Notes under the pieces: model-generated
The model's input: only the letters and a program-made list of their open reading frames with translations
The model's database searches: none
Told to the model about the DNA's origin: nothing
Assembly (NCBI RefSeq): GCF_958979055.1
Contig: NC_084890.1
Coordinates: 29,185,116 to 29,249,115 of the forward strand
Direction of reading: 5' to 3'
Length of the DNA stretch: 64,000 nucleotides
Source: Alnus glutinosa
Taxonomy: Eukaryota; Streptophyta; Magnoliopsida; Fagales; Betulaceae
In this document: one piece after another, positions 1-36,603 of the stretch
Numbering within the stretch: position 1 is the first letter of the stretch
Layout of the letters: every line of letters begins with the position of its first letter
Made by a program: the position numbers and the translations under genes

Positions 1-280
1 GCAAACCCAGCCGTCATAGTGAACACCAAACCCAGCCGTCGAACATAGATGCAAACCCACCACCTAAATATTGTCTAACACCAACCACTCTACGGCAGTG
101 ATGTGCTCGACGGCAATCAGGGAGAGATCTGGTCGGATCTTGAGGTGGGGCGCGTCGGGATTGGACCAACCGAGGACTCCCGCAAGATGCAAACCCAGCC
201 GTCCCAGTGAACACCACACCCAGCCGTCGAACACAGATGCAAACCCACCACCTGAATCTGGTCGAATATTGAGGCGGGGA
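1..280. repeat. Degenerate direct repeat, period about 188 bp
   Basis: The block at 1-77 recurs at 189-265 with a few substitutions (shared words GCAAACCCAGCCGTC and GATGCAAACCCACCACCT). The intervening sequence shares a second repeated motif (GATCTGGTCGGATCTTGAGG at 124, close variant at 252). Short open frames on both strands follow the repeat and show no known domain. It is probably the edge of a larger repeat continuing left of the window. Confidence 0.6.
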
Positions 281-458
281 AGGTTCGATCCAGAGGGGAA
301 GGTATGCTGTGTTTGATTTGAAGTAGAAAAGAGAGAGAAAAAGAAAAAAGGGAAAAGAAGATAAGGAAGGAGAGAGAAAGAGAGAGAACCAGAGGGGAGA
401 GAGACGACGTTGAAGATACAGTGGGAGAGAGAACGAATTTTTTGAATAAACAAAACAA

Positions 459-515
459 AGGAACGCTACAGCCTACAGTGCTTTCCAATGCATTGGAAAG
501 TACTGTAGCATTCCT
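459..515. repeat. Imperfect hairpin with a 20-bp perfect palindrome core
   Basis: The arms AGGAACGCTACAG and CTGTAGCATTCCT flank a perfect palindrome at 481-500 (CTTTCCAATGCATTGGAAAG). The left arm has about 7 extra bases. It resembles the end of a foldback or MITE-type element. No target duplication was found. Confidence 0.5.
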
Positions 516-1448
516 AGGAAACAGAAAATTTTAAGGAAGCTGTTGTGGGATGGTTTTTATGACTTTCTTAAAATTTTCCTAAAATTTAGAGAACAAGACC
601 CCTATAGGAAAGCTGTTGTGAATGCTCTAAACATGTTAAAAAAAAAAAGTGAGAAGCACGTGTGTTTTTTTTAAAAAAAAAATTAAACATGTTAAATGAA
701 ACATGTGAGAATAATATGCTATTAAAATAATATGTACTTCTCATATGTCAAAGAATACGTGTTACTTTTATATTTGTTGTATGAAATGTCTTACAAATCG
801 ATTTGTAAGAAATTTTTGTCTTATGAGAAATTAATGTTAATTGCTTCAGAAAACTAAGCAAATAGCTAACAATCATATTAAGGAAAATAAATTATAATTT
901 TGTTTTCAAAGAATTTAGATATGTGTGATGTTATCGATTAAATGATTGAGGACTTTTCATGCACATATCCAATTTCTCGACTGACCAAGATTAAATCCAA
1001 GAAAAATAGACAGTGATAAGAAATAAAGGAGATGTAACATTTTCTACAAATCCAAAGAATCCACACTTAATTTGCAAATTGCCTCTTAAATTCTACATAT
1101 ATAGGACCCGTGATGTCAATTTTTTGCAAGTGATAATCAAAAAAGTGTACATAACTCATATTTTATTTAAAGATTACTGCGTTCAGCAGTTACAATATAA
1201 ACTGATTAGACAATCGGTAATGAATTTGCGTTGACTTTGTTTATTTGGAAGTCAACCAGGAATATCTTTCTTCTTTGTTTAAATTTTTATTTATTTATTG
1301 AATATCTAAGTTATATTCCGCTCAACTAAATAATAATAATAATAATAATCAATTTTTAAAAATAGTAGACGAGTCTGATGTATATATATATGTTCGGCTA
1401 GTATGACCTGCACAACGATGGGATCATAAGGCCAGGGGAAATGATTTG
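516..1448. other. AT-rich intergenic DNA, no gene seen
   Basis: The stretch holds poly-A/T runs, a short (AAT)n tract near 1330 and a (TA)n tract near 1381. The only open frame (1013-1234, 73 codons) has no recognisable domain and AT-driven composition, so I do not call it. Confidence 0.5.
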
Positions 1449-1587
1449 TGGGGGACGAAAAACCGTCTCCCACCCCCCCTTTTTGTGTTTTTAAATAAAA
1501 AAAAAATTAAAACATTAGATGATACTTTTTTTTTTTTTTGGATTTAAAAACACAAAAGGAGGGTGTGGGACGGTTTTTCGTCCCCCA
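1449..1587. mobile_element. MITE-like foldback element
   Basis: A 139-bp unit has arms of roughly 50 bp that pair with each other. The left arm starts TGGGGGACGAAAAACCGTC and the right arm ends GACGGTTTTTCGTCCCCCA, separated by a T/A-rich loop. It has no coding capacity. Flanking target duplication is not clear, so the superfamily is not assigned. Confidence 0.6.
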
Positions 1588-1806
1588 TGTATCAGCTCTC
1601 TAAGGCCGGGGGTTAGTTTTTGAAGACTTTAGGTTTAAGCATAGTGGACCTACGTGTCATTTTGTTAATGTACAGTTTTGGAACTCATGAACGGTAATGA
1701 GTGTTTATATTGAACTAAAGTTGTACTTTAATTAAGTTACAACTGAATCAAAGTTATTTTAATACTAGTGCTATGGTGTTTCAAAAGGTCAGTTCGTAGT
1801 TTCAGA

Positions 1807-1834
1807 ATATATATATATATATATATATATATAG
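1807..1834. repeat. (TA)n microsatellite
   Basis: A short run of alternating T and A in otherwise unassigned DNA between the MITE and the gypsy remnant. Confidence 0.8.
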
Positions 1835-2032
1835 CATATTTTTCGCTGTGGATTATCATGAATAGTAGAAGCAACATGTGAATATTGCGAATAATTCATT
1901 TATTTAGGTGGGGTGTTACACCCACCACCCCTCTCTTTCTCTCTCTCTTACTTGGGATGATCGCCGGCAACCGCATCCTCCCTCCTCTCTCTTTGTCAAT
2001 TCTTCTCTCCCTTATCTGCTTTTTTGTTCTAG

Positions 2033-2070
2033 AAGGCGGGGAAAGTTGTAACAAGGCGGGGAAAGTTGTA
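2033..2070. repeat. 18-bp direct repeat, two copies
   Basis: The word AAGGCGGGGAAAGTTGTA occurs twice in succession immediately before the LTR fragment that starts at 2081. Confidence 0.7.
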
Positions 2071-2080
2071 TACCCCGCCT

Positions 2081-2208
2081 TGTTACGTGACAAGGGCAGT
2101 AGTAGAATTGCATAGCATGCCTGCCATGAGTCTTGCGCCAGACGTGGAGTCTTCTAGTATGAGCTTTATTAAGTAATAAAGGATCTAGTTGGATTTGGAT
2201 TCTTATAG
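2081..2208 (+). mobile_element. Truncated 5' LTR of a Ty3/gypsy remnant
   Basis: This segment begins TGTTACGTGACAAGG and matches the first ~125 bp of the sequence at 5307-5430 with a few mismatches. It then switches abruptly into RNase H coding sequence. The remainder of the LTR, primer binding site, gag, protease and most of the reverse transcriptase are therefore missing. The structure shows a large internal deletion of a once complete element. Confidence 0.75.
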
Positions 2209-5200
2209 ATCATGCAGGAACGACGTCCCATTGCCTTCTTTAGCCAAGCACTCCATGGCCGAAATTTACAACTTTCCACTTATGAGAAGGAGATGTTAGC
2301 TCTTGTGAGTTCGGTACAAAAATGGCGTCCTTATTTGTTGGGCCAAAGCTTTGTGGTTCGTATGGACCATCATAGTCTCAAGTATTTATGGGACCAAACA
2401 ATAGTCACTGAAGCACAACAGATGTGGCTCGTTAAGCTGGTCGGCTATGATTTTATTATCGAATACAAAAAAAGGAGTGAAAATTCTGTGGCGGATGCGT
2501 TGTCACGACAAGGGGAAGGCCATCTCTTGGCCATCTCCCTGCCCGTGCCTCGATGGGTGGAGTCGATCCAATCCGAGGTGCAGCAGGATGCAGACCTGCA
2601 GGAGCTGGTTCGCAAAATTCTGGAGGATAAGGCCGTGGGACCTTGGCGTTATCATTCTAGGATGCTGTATTTCAAGGACCGCATTTACCTCAAATCAACT
2701 TCTCCGTTGAATCAAGCTAGCCTTGCTGAATTCCACAATAACACTCATGAAGGATACCACAAAGGTTTGCGACGTATAAAGTCGGTGTTTTATTGGCCGA
2801 ACATGAAACTGCATGTGTAGGACTTCATTAAGCACTGTGATGTTTGTCAAAGACATAAGACCGACAATACCAAGCCTGCTGGGCTTTTACAACCGTTGCT
2901 AGTGCCGTCCCAAATCTGGGTCGATATCTCAATGGATTTTGTTGATGGGTTGCCACTCTCTCTCGGTTAAACCACAATTTTTGTCGTGGTTGATTGCCTC
3001 TCCTAATATGGTCATTTCACGGCGATTAAACATCCTTATACAGCTCCACAAGTTGCGCAAGTTTTCTTCACAAAAATTTTCTAGTTGCACAGCATGCCTT
3101 CTTCCATTGTATGCGACAGGGACCCCCTGTTCACCAGTTCCTTTCGGCGTTGTTTCAGCTCAATGGCATTAAGTTCAAGTTTAGCTCTTCTTACCATCCC
3201 TAAACCGATGGCCAGACGGAGGTCGTTAAGTACCGCACAATTGAGATGTATCTCCATTGTTTTACAAGCACCAATCCTAAGAGGTGGGGTCATTGGTTAC
3301 CATGGGTTGAGTTTTGTTACAATAACAGTTTTCATTCTGCCACTAAGCGTACTCCTTTCGAACTGGTTTATGGCCGAGCTCCACCTTCTCTCTTATCTTA
3401 TGTTCCCGGGACCACCAAGAATGTTGCTGTGGAAGAAACTTTGCTAACCCGAGATGCCATTTTAAAGGAGCTACGCATGCAGCTCTTGAGCGCCTAGAAC
3501 CATATGAAGAAAATTTATGATTGGACTCATCAGGAGAGCGAGTTTTCTCCCAGGGACTGGGTTTACTTTTGCCTCCAAGACTACCGTCAACAATAAGCAG
3601 TGGCGGAGCCAGGATTGTACTTTAGGGGGGTCAAGATTTTTTTTTTATTATTATTATCAATGAAATAAAAATAATCTAAAGTTAATAAAAAATTAATTAA
3701 CTTTTTTTTTAAAGCCGTGCTAATCCCCATATTCAGGTTTTTTATTTAAAAAAAAAAATACAAAAAAACAAAAAGATAGCAATATTTAGGTCTGAAAACT
3801 TAACTGATGAAAGGCAAATACATTTATGTAAACGGATCCTGTGGAAAGAACACTAAACATTGCTGTGAAGCACTAACAAATTTACTTAACTAACCCACTT
3901 AAAATAACTACCCCATATGGCCATATGGCCCATATCCCATTACATAGCCCACTAACCCACTCCCACATTATCTAAAGGCCATAGACACAAGCACACACCA
4001 TCTACCAAGTGGGACACGTGGTTGCCTCCAAACCACCCCCCACCTTATCACTTCACTTCCCACTTCACACGTTCACTATAACCTTCACAAACCTCCTCCT
4101 TCAGACAAATACTTCACACACTTATCCTTCAGACAACACGCTGCGCATAACATCTTCTGCTCACACAGTGATTGAACACAGAGAATAAGAAAAAATCGGG
4201 CATGAACTAACCAAATCATAACGCTTTCAAATAAATTAAAAGAAAATACTTCAAGAATCAACATGAATGTTGCACACCTTGATATGATTGAAAGAATCGT
4301 TACTGGGTTTAGTCGAGGAAAAATGCGAGGGCAGTGGCGCATCTGGAACAGATTTCTCTGCCTTGGCTGAAGAGGGTGCCGGTGAAACTTTCAGCGGTAC
4401 TGTTTGTTGATGGATTTGTGCTGGGGTGGAAGGAGAAGAACGGAGACCGTTTTTCAGAGAGAACCTTTTCTTCTAATTAAAGGGAAAGTTGTTCCTTGTC
4501 CTTTTGCTTGATATACAAAATAAAAGAAACGGTGCGTTTGAGTCTTGACGAAATGCAACTCCAGCAAGGCAGCAAATAAATGAAACGACGCGTTTCAATC
4601 AAAAATTTTGGTTTTAAACTCTTCCATTGTTCCATTAAACGCTGTGTTTTACGAACTGCACTGTTTGTCTTCAACCTTCATTTCTTCTGAAGATTTTGAA
4701 CAGATCTAAGCAACCTGGCCAACCTAATTTACGAAAACGCGAAAAATCATTGGCTAAGATCATAAATCTCAGTCCTTCTAAAAATAATTTGCCCCTTGAT
4801 GAGAGGTTAGGGGGGGCAAGAAGGATATTCAAAAAAAAATTACAAGAAGTAAAGAAACTTTTGAGGAGGTGAGGGGGGGCACTTGCCCCCTCTCGACCCC
4901 CCCTGGCTCCGCCCCTGACAATAAGTGTATAAGCGGCTTAATAAGAAGTTATCTCCCAATTTTTTTGGTCCTTATCGTGTTCTAGCGAAAGTAGGACTTG
5001 TGGCTTATAAATTGGTCTTACCCCTTTCGGCCAAAATTCATGATGTCTTCCATGTTTCAATCCTGAAGAAATGGGTGGGTACGGGCATTCCTGTTCATAG
5101 TGATCTTTCTCTCCTCAATCCCGATGATGATGTCGTGCTGCCTCGAGCTGTTTTGGACCACCGTGTCACTCATGGCCGTGCAGAAATTCTTGTCCATTGG

Positions 5201-5341
5201 CAAGGGCATTCACCTGCTGAAGCTACTTGGGTGACCCGGGATGAATTTGTGTTGAGATTTCCTTCTTTTGCCCTTGAGGACAATGGCAAACTTAAGCAGG
5301 TGGGAGTGTTACGTGACAAGGGCAGTAGTGGAATTGCATAG
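2209..5341 (+). pseudogene. Ty3/gypsy pol remnant: RNase H, integrase, chromodomain
   Basis: The polyprotein would have degraded the RNA template (RNase H) and integrated cDNA (integrase). What remains starts in the RNase H region (PIAFFSQALHGRN, MDHHSLKYLWDQ, VADALSRQ at 2220-2510). The integrase zinc-binding motif follows (H..TH...HKGLRRIK near 2740; CDVCQRHKT near 2840), then the catalytic-core pieces WVDISMDFVDGLP and IVCDRDPLF and the downstream block WVEFCYNN. The C-terminal part (4925-5341) contains the typical FGPYRVLAKVG stretch and a chromodomain (ILVHWQGHSPAEATWV), placing it among chromoviruses. It is broken by a TAG at 2818, further stops and frameshifts between 2960 and 3250, and a hAT insertion at 3598-4917. 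It lacks gag, protease and the reverse-transcriptase core, so it is non-functional. Confidence 0.88.
3598..4917. mobile_element. Non-autonomous hAT element inside the gypsy remnant
   Basis: The ends are terminal inverted repeats: left CAGTGGCGGAGCCAGG, right reads as CAGGGGCGGAGCCAGG on the other strand. The element is flanked by a perfect 8-bp target duplication ACAATAAG (3590-3597 and 4918-4925). An 8-bp duplication and CAG(T/G)GGCGGAG termini fit the hAT superfamily, probably the Tip100 group. The 1.3-kb interior has no transposase-like frame. Removing it rejoins the host gypsy sequence exactly, so it arrived after that element. Confidence 0.9.
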
Positions 5342-5690
5342 CATGCCAACATGAGTCTTGCGCTAGACGTGGAGTCTTCTAGTAGGAGCTTTATTAAGTA
5401 ATAAAGGATCTAGTTGGATTTGGATTCTTGCTCATAAAGCAGAATCTAAAGAAGGAAATAAGGGAATTATATCCCATTAGGTTTGGTTTTTCTATAAGGA
5501 AGGAAATAAGGGAATTATATTCCATTAGGTTTATGATTTTTTTATATGTCGTATATTTCCTCTTCTATTCTACCATGTATAACTCTATTAAAGGAGGAAG
5601 TTATTAATAAAAAAATATGTGAAAAATTACTGTATAACTCTTGTAGTTGATTGAGAGATTAGGGTTCCTCGAAAACCCTGTTATCAATCA
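5307..5690 (+). mobile_element. 3' LTR of the Ty3/gypsy remnant
   Basis: The LTR starts TGTTACGTGACAAGG right after a purine-rich tract (GCAGGTGGGAG) and probably ends with ...TATCAATCA at 5690. It contains a partial internal duplication (AAGGAAATAAGGGAATTATAT at about 5453 and again about 5500). I could not find a matching 5-bp target duplication with the left end, which fits the rearranged 5' side. Confidence 0.7.
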
Positions 5691-5785
5691 CCATAAGTAA
5701 ACTCAGGAAATTAGATCATGCAGCTTTCCCTATCTCTAAAGCCATAACCCGTTCCCATACACTAGCCCATAACACCCCCCCTCCC

Positions 5786-5816
<31 letters not shown>

Positions 5817-7489
5817 AAATAGCCCTTAACCCTCAAGTTACTTTGTCTATAAAAATATTATAATTTGGTCTAAATCTCAAAATTAAAACCTATTCAAGGA
5901 TTAAAATTTGGTGTGCTGCGTTAATACTATTACCTTATGACCAACGCAGCGAAAACTTGCCAAGATGGTACGAAAGCACTAATTGAAACATAACCTCATT
6001 CATTCACAACTTATATGCAAGTTCTGGAAAACATATTCAATTTACTATTACATTACCTTGTTCATTATCACATGGAAACTTTGTACATAACCAATAGTCG
6101 TCACAACCAAGTCTAAACCTGATCAAACCTCCATAAGAGTCTCTCCTTGGCCTCAAAATACTTGGTCTCTACCCAAATCCTATGGGTCGAAGTCCATGGG
6201 CTCTCCTGTGTCCTGAGTGCCTATGACTATAAAATTAAACAATTTTGCAAGTCGAAGTGTGAGTCCACCACTCAGTAAGTAAAAGCCTCCAACCAATATC
6301 TTTGTGTGTGACGTGAGCCCCTTTTTTGCTTTATTAAAATTTCTCTTTTCTGTTTGTTAGAAGTTGTTTAATACAAAATGATTTCTTTAAAATCAAGGTA
6401 GAACTTTTTTGTAAAGATAGATGCATAAAATCCAGAAAAATCAAGGTGATAATGCACTTTTGTGGAAACGTTCAAATAAAAATCTTTTTATGTGAAATCA
6501 AAATGAGAGAAGAGACTTTTTTTCTAACTTTGACACTATCATGTTCTCATATTGCATTTAACATTAAAATGTAAACATGTACATATAGACATTTATCAAT
6601 TTATTTGTCGAAAAAGTAATAATGAAGCAACATACTAAAAAGCAAATCATGCTTTACAAACTCAACCATGTATACATGTAATTGAAACTGAAAATTGTAT
6701 CCAATAAATTATTTAAACGAACTAGTCCTTATCTTATGACTAGTGCCGAACGCATAATCCTCGTTCAACCTTGGGTTGTCAGGTGTACGATCCCACTCAA
6801 CCTAGGGCTGGGAAGCGTACAACCATGCTCATTCTAAGGCATAAAACATACAATACTTATTTTGACTTGGGCATTTTGTACAACCGCGCTCAACCTAGGG
6901 CATCGAGCATACAACCTCGCTCGACCCAAGGTTTTTGAGCATACAACCCTGCTCAACCTAGGGTTTGAGTTTCCTTAGGCTAAATTTTATTCCTTTATTC
7001 CTCATAAACTTGTTCTTTGAAAGACTGGTCTTTACATTTCACCTTCTACTACTTATACTTTTCTTTTTTTTAAACATTTTTGCTTCAATTATTTTCTCAA
7101 CAGTCATGTAAATCACATTGAACCATACATTGACATGCATAAAATCTATAGAAAATTTCATGAGAAATCATTTCTAACTATTAGTGGGAAGATTTACTTC
7201 CTACTTTTTTCTTAAACTCCTTGCTTATGCATTTGACCCTAGTCATGTGTCCATTTGCATTATATTAGCCTCATGAGGATAACTTATATAAGGTTGTGGC
7301 ACAAACAAAGCTTTTTGTGGCCTCCAATAATAAGTTGACACATTAGCCTGGAAGAAGAGAAATAAATGTACTTTAAAAACTAGATCTCTCCTCTAAAATC
7401 CCTCATTTACGACAATTTCATATAAAAACCTCGAATCTCTCATCTTTCTTCTCTAAAATGGTTCTCTGAACTTTTATCCATAGAAAAAA
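5691..7489. other. Intergenic DNA with homopolymer tract and minisatellite
   Basis: A long poly-C followed by poly-A lies at about 5767-5819, then AT-rich DNA with no coding signal. Its only structured part is the minisatellite listed separately. Confidence 0.5.
6749..6970. repeat. Degenerate minisatellite, ~31-bp unit, about 7 copies
   Basis: The repeated words are CATACAACC, GCTCAACCTAGGG and variants (CTCGACCCAAGG, CTCAACCTAGGG). Unit lengths vary between about 29 and 33 bp and copies differ by several bases, so the array is old. Confidence 0.7.
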
Positions 7490-7795
7490 TAGGGTTGGCA
7501 AAACAGGTTATTGTGTCAGGTTCAGGTCGACCCGGATGACTTGACAACAAGTTTAGGCCAACTCGAACCCGCCACGATTAGCTAAACGGGTTGACGAGTC
7601 AACCCATTTAGCTAATCGGGTCATAAACGGGTTGGCGGGTCAACCCTCGGATTGACCTGTCAACCCGTTTATAAACGTGTCAACCCGTTTATAAACGTGT
7701 CAACCCGTCAACAAATTTGGGCTAAACCCTAACCTTATAATTCCGTGTCCTGTTCGTGTCGGATTCGTGGGTTTTGTCAAAAATTGCCAATCCTA
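7490..7795. mobile_element. hAT-like MITE with GTCAACCCG repeats
   Basis: The left end TAGGGTTGGCAAAAC pairs imperfectly with the right end, which reads TAGGATTGGCAATTTTTGAC on the other strand. The ~306-bp body is made of repeated GGGTTGACGGGTCAACCCG-type words, including two adjacent copies of GTCAACCCGTTTATAAAC. Flanking A-runs hide the target duplication. It has no coding capacity. Confidence 0.6.
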
Positions 7796-7814
7796 AAAAA
7801 AAAAAATCTATTCA

Positions 7815-7905
7815 TCTTCTCTCTCTCTCACTCACTGACTCACTCACTCAGTCACCTTTCTCTTCAACCCCAGGTCTCTCTTTCTCTCTCTCTCTCTCTC
7901 TCTAA
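7815..7905. repeat. (TC)n / (CTCA)n low-complexity tract
   Basis: Alternating TC and CTCA units precede the decayed coding fragment. Such tracts are common in 5' leaders of plant genes, so it may have been its leader. Confidence 0.7.
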
Positions 7906-7960
7906 AAGAGAAACACAAAGAAATGCTATCGAGGGCTGCTACAAACGATGTCGTTTGAAT

Positions 7961-8345
7961 GGAAGGCGGAGGAGGCGGAGATGGGGAAGAAGAAGAAGAC
8001 GCAACGTCGTGGACCAAAGCCAACTATGAAGGTGAGCCCAGCAAGGAAGGGGACATGGGTCTTGGTGTTCCTCTCTCTTCCTATAAGTCCATGCTAAAAA
8101 ATGACTAGTACATCAACAACAACGCTGCTTTGAACCCACCTCACCAGGACCTCCATAACTATCTCCATGGACTCCCAATCCCACAAGATGTTAGAGACTT
8201 TAGCTTCTGCTCCCATGCTAGGCTGCCCAGTCTTAAGCCCATTGCTTGGCCATTAAAGTTCATGTGCTATTATGAATGTTAAAAATGTGATCCTGGGAAA
8301 TATGTGGAGCTTGGAGAGATTATTCTTCTTGGCTTTGTATGTCAA
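7961..8345 (+). pseudogene. Decayed coding fragment of unknown family
   Basis: From the ATG at 7961 one frame reads an acidic start (MEGGGGGDGEEEEDATSW), then TKANYEGEPSKEGDMG, a TAG stop, then a protein-like stretch including HDLHNYLHGLPIPQD-like sequence, DFSFCSHARLPSLKPIAW, a TAA stop and CDPGKYVELGEIILLGF. Conserved-looking composition on both sides of two isolated stops suggests a former gene or retrocopy rather than chance. I do not recognise the family. It lies beside a hAT-like MITE and shows no visible intron. Confidence 0.45.
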
Positions 8346-8907
8346 GTCACATTCTTTTCCTGTGCAATCCAATTGAAATTTTTCTCTGTTGACAAATTTG
8401 GTTTTGAGTACAGCTTGGGGTTAGGCCTGGGCAGTGATGGTATAGTCTGGCATGGGTAGTGTTGGTGGGTTTTTCTCAGTGGCGATGGTCTTTCTAACAA
8501 TAAATCTGAAGATTGGTTTTTCAAAGAAATTGTCGTAGATGAGGGATTTTAGAGGTCAAATCTAGTGTTTTGGGTACATTTGTTTTTCTTGTTCCAGCTG
8601 ATGTGTCAGCCTCTCATTAGATGGGACAAAAGGCTTGGTTTATGCCACAACCTTATAGAAGTTATTCTCCTAGGCTCATGAGTTTAGAATTTACTCTTTC
8701 TGAAAACACTAAAGCCCACTAAACCCTAGACAGTCCATTCCCTTGAGAAAACCCTAATTTTTCAACTATGGACTATCCGGTTCGAACGAACTGCAATTCC
8801 AATGCGAATGGGGCATTTTGTGGGTGTCTCATTCGAATATGAACTATCTCGTTCGAACGGAAACTCTTTACTCCAAAAATTTTCAAATAAACACTGAATC
8901 AAAACCT

Positions 8908-8941
<34 letters not shown>

Positions 8942-9360
8942 CCCACCATTCTCTTCCTCTACACCTCATAACCAAAAACAACTAAACACACACCCCAAAA
9001 ACATCAATTGTGATACCAAAAATTCCTCCTTTTGCATCTAACCCTAATTTTAAATTCTACTCATTTTCTCCAAACTGCACCATAAACAACCAACATAACA
9101 TCAACACTTCCATCCAACTAATACAACCAACCACAAACCACAATATTCATACAAACACAACCTCAAACATTCACAATATCAACAACAAAATCACTTAAAA
9201 ATTTCAAATTTGGACGCTCCATTCGATCAGGATTCCGAAAGGCGATTGAGAAAGTGATCCGAGAGTACCCGAGTCCAAGAGGAAAAGTACGAATGATAGA
9301 CCATGAACAATTGGCACATTAATGATGAGAATCAGAGAAGGAAAGACTTGATTGCCCAGA
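8346..9360. other. Intergenic DNA, no gene seen
   Basis: The region contains a poly-T run (about 8910-8941) and a C/A-rich low-complexity stretch (8940-9200) whose Asn/Thr-rich open frame is a composition artefact. I see no domain or RNA gene. Confidence 0.5.
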
Positions 9361-9660
9361 TGGACTTTTATTTGCAGAAGATTTTATTTGATTAGGACTT
9401 TATTTCCATTTTTTTTTTCCTTACTAGGATTTAATTATTTACTTTCCTTATTTGGATTAGGTTTACTTCTACTAGGAGTAGGTTTACTTTCTTTGCAAAT
9501 ATTGTTTTAGTATAAATATCGAAGGTAGTAACATGTATTAAACAACCATTGAATAATTATCAAACCAGGGAATTTCTCAAACACTCTGCGGAGTTTAATT
9601 CCTTTAAGCCTTAGGGCTTTTTTTTATCTTTTGGGTCAGAAGACGCAGACGCTTTTGATT
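9360..9660 (+). mobile_element. Probable LTR fragment
   Basis: The stretch has LTR-like features: repeated TTTACTT/CTAGGA words, a TATA-type motif (AGTATAAATATCG at about 9509) and a downstream pyrimidine-rich leader. No partner LTR or internal sequence is visible, so it could be a solo-LTR piece. The call is weak. Confidence 0.3.
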
Positions 9661-10225
9661 GTTGTTACTAAGTATTGCCCTAGTTTAAATAAAAATACAG
9701 ATTCAATCTCAATGTCAATGTACTGAAAAGGAGAGCAGCAAGGCCATCTACCCATTTCTCTAGTCTCAATGTACAACCACTTTCGATTCAGATACAATAC
9801 AATGCATCCCAAATTGAAAACCAAATACAAGGTAAAAAACCATTTTCATTTAATTTCAAAAAAATTGTTTGTTTTCTCTAAGAAAAGGCATCGAAGATAC
9901 CTTGTAGATGCAACAGAAAGAGAGAGAGGCTTGTGAGCGTTGACGACTGCTAAGCGAAAGAGATCAGGCAGGGAATGAGATGTGAGAATGATAAGGTTTT
10001 TCAAACTCCTCATATATGGGCCCTGAAGTTTGATTGAAAGGAGGTGAAGCTTGAAACAGCTTCAAGAATGAGATGTGAGAATGATAAGGTCGAGATTAGA
10101 TGTAGATTTTACTATAAAAGATTAGATCTAGATTACAAGCAACAAAAGGACGAGAATGAGTTGGGAGAGAGATGAAAGTACTTGAGATGCGAGAACCTCA
10201 ACAATGACAGCGAAGAGGAGATATG

Positions 10226-10263
<38 letters not shown>

Positions 10264-11975
10264 CAAGAAACAGAAGACGAAGGGAGCTATGCAGAGGAAG
10301 AGAGTGTGTGTGAGAGAATGACAAGGTCGGGTGTGGGTTGAGTGAGAGCGGCAGAAAATTATTTACGCAAATGAAAAACATAAGCCAAAATTTATGGTCG
10401 TTCCAAACACTGAAAAATAAGAAAAGCCATTTGCTGCTAGAAAAGGTTTTACACTGAAACAAGGTCATGAATGAGGAGAACCAATACTTGTTTCTATGAC
10501 CAAGTTATTAGTTTTAGTTCCCAAATATCTGCTAGAATTTTCAACATCATTAAAGATTGCAAAAGTTCGACTTCATATTCAGACTAAAGCAGTTCTTGTA
10601 AAAGGAAGGACCATTCCGAGTAAAGTAGCTTTTGAGATGCAATTTGTGAATATTAAGCAATTCAAGCTGAGTGTTCACCTCTTTCAAATGGTCACCTACA
10701 ATCATCAATTGAGATGAAAGAAAGTCTGTGAAATAGGACCATTTCCTAGGAAGTGTCTTTTGAATATAAATGTCAAGCCAAAGAAGGAAAGCAAGTGTGT
10801 AATTCACTCACTCATCGAAAATCAATTGAGGAAGGAAACTCCAACCAGGAAAATTGTCGAGCACCTTCCGAGCTTGCAGAGAAAGGATAATCCCTTCCAT
10901 ATATGGTGTTGGTAGATAATACTTACAGAAGAACAAAGCTCCGACAAGGTTTCACAAAAGTTGTTCTGGTTTCAGTTGTCAAAAACAAGTGGATGGTGCT
11001 CCCTCAGGACCGAATTCTATGTTCTAATACTTCGAAAAAATTCAGAGAAAGAAGTCAACAAAAGATCACAAGAGAATAGGAAGAAGGCTTTATATTTTCT
11101 ACGTGCTTTGATTAGTACACAACAGGGTATTATACAAGAAAAATGAGAGACATAATCTCATAATCACATCATTCATATTGATTGTGATGATTCTAAATGT
11201 GGAAGCCAACACAGTATATGGAAGAGACAATCTAATAAGAGAGTGAATTGTACTTCTAAAATTATGATTTTTAATGTGAGAACTAACATGCCGGTTGAAA
11301 ATTGTAATGCCTAACTGTATTTAAATTTGCCTAGAAACTGTGGGAATAATCATACTCCAAGTGGAATTAGGGTAGTAGTCCCAATTCGAGTCTAATAAGA
11401 ACTACTTGAATAATCTGGTCAACAGTCCAACTCTCGGTTGAATGAGGATAGGACTTCCAGACCAAATTAAACTCTAGGTACTCCCAGTTTAAGTGGAAGG
11501 AATAAACCTAATTTAGGTTTGACTCCACATCTTTGCCTATAAATATGCTCATATCCCAAGTATAAACAACAGACTGAATATTTTATGCATTGAGCATACT
11601 TTTATCTCATAAGCAAATTTAGACATCGGAGCGAGATTCCTATAAGGGCCTCTTAATTTTAGTTGTTTAAGATATTTGAGAAATGTAAAGAACATCGAAG
11701 AATATGCCATTCACACCGTACCAGAAACCTTAGTTTGCTCTAACAACATTTTCCACAATAACTCACAGGAACATAGCATGAGCTACAATATCAAATGTTT
11801 TAATCATGCAAATGAAGAATTTACACTAATTGATGTACATTCAACGTCATATTTTACCCAAGAATTGTAACCGAACACAAATATTTTCCAACCAGTGGAT
11901 CCAACATAATTTCTTAACATGAAGCAAGAACTTTTCATCACCAGGAGGGCAATGTTATGGTCATTTTATCCAGAA
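9661..11975. other. Intergenic DNA downstream of RLK copy A
   Basis: A (GA)n tract lies at 10231-10262. The part near 11217-11350 is related to 42526-42660 and 63807-63925: a shared 3' flank of the tandem RLK units (words AATAAGAGAGT, TTATGATTTT). Open frames here are short and unrecognised. Confidence 0.55.
10228..10263. repeat. (GA)n microsatellite
   Basis: A pure alternating GA run in the intergenic region. Confidence 0.85.
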
Positions 11976-36545
<24,570 letters not shown>

Positions 36546-36590
36546 CTTCTCCTCCACCGCTTTCAAACTTGCATGGAGATGCAGATATGT

Positions 36591-36603
36591 TTACATATAT
36601 ACC
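36591..36603 (-). promoter_or_regulatory. Possible TATA box of RLK copy A
   Basis: GGTATATATGTAA on the minus strand lies about 46-58 bp upstream of the start codon. Spacing would give a very short leader. There is no transcript evidence, so the call is weak. Confidence 0.3.

Noticed and set aside
8940..9198. Asn/Thr/Ile-rich open frame
   Set aside because: Low-complexity C/A-rich DNA; no conserved motif.
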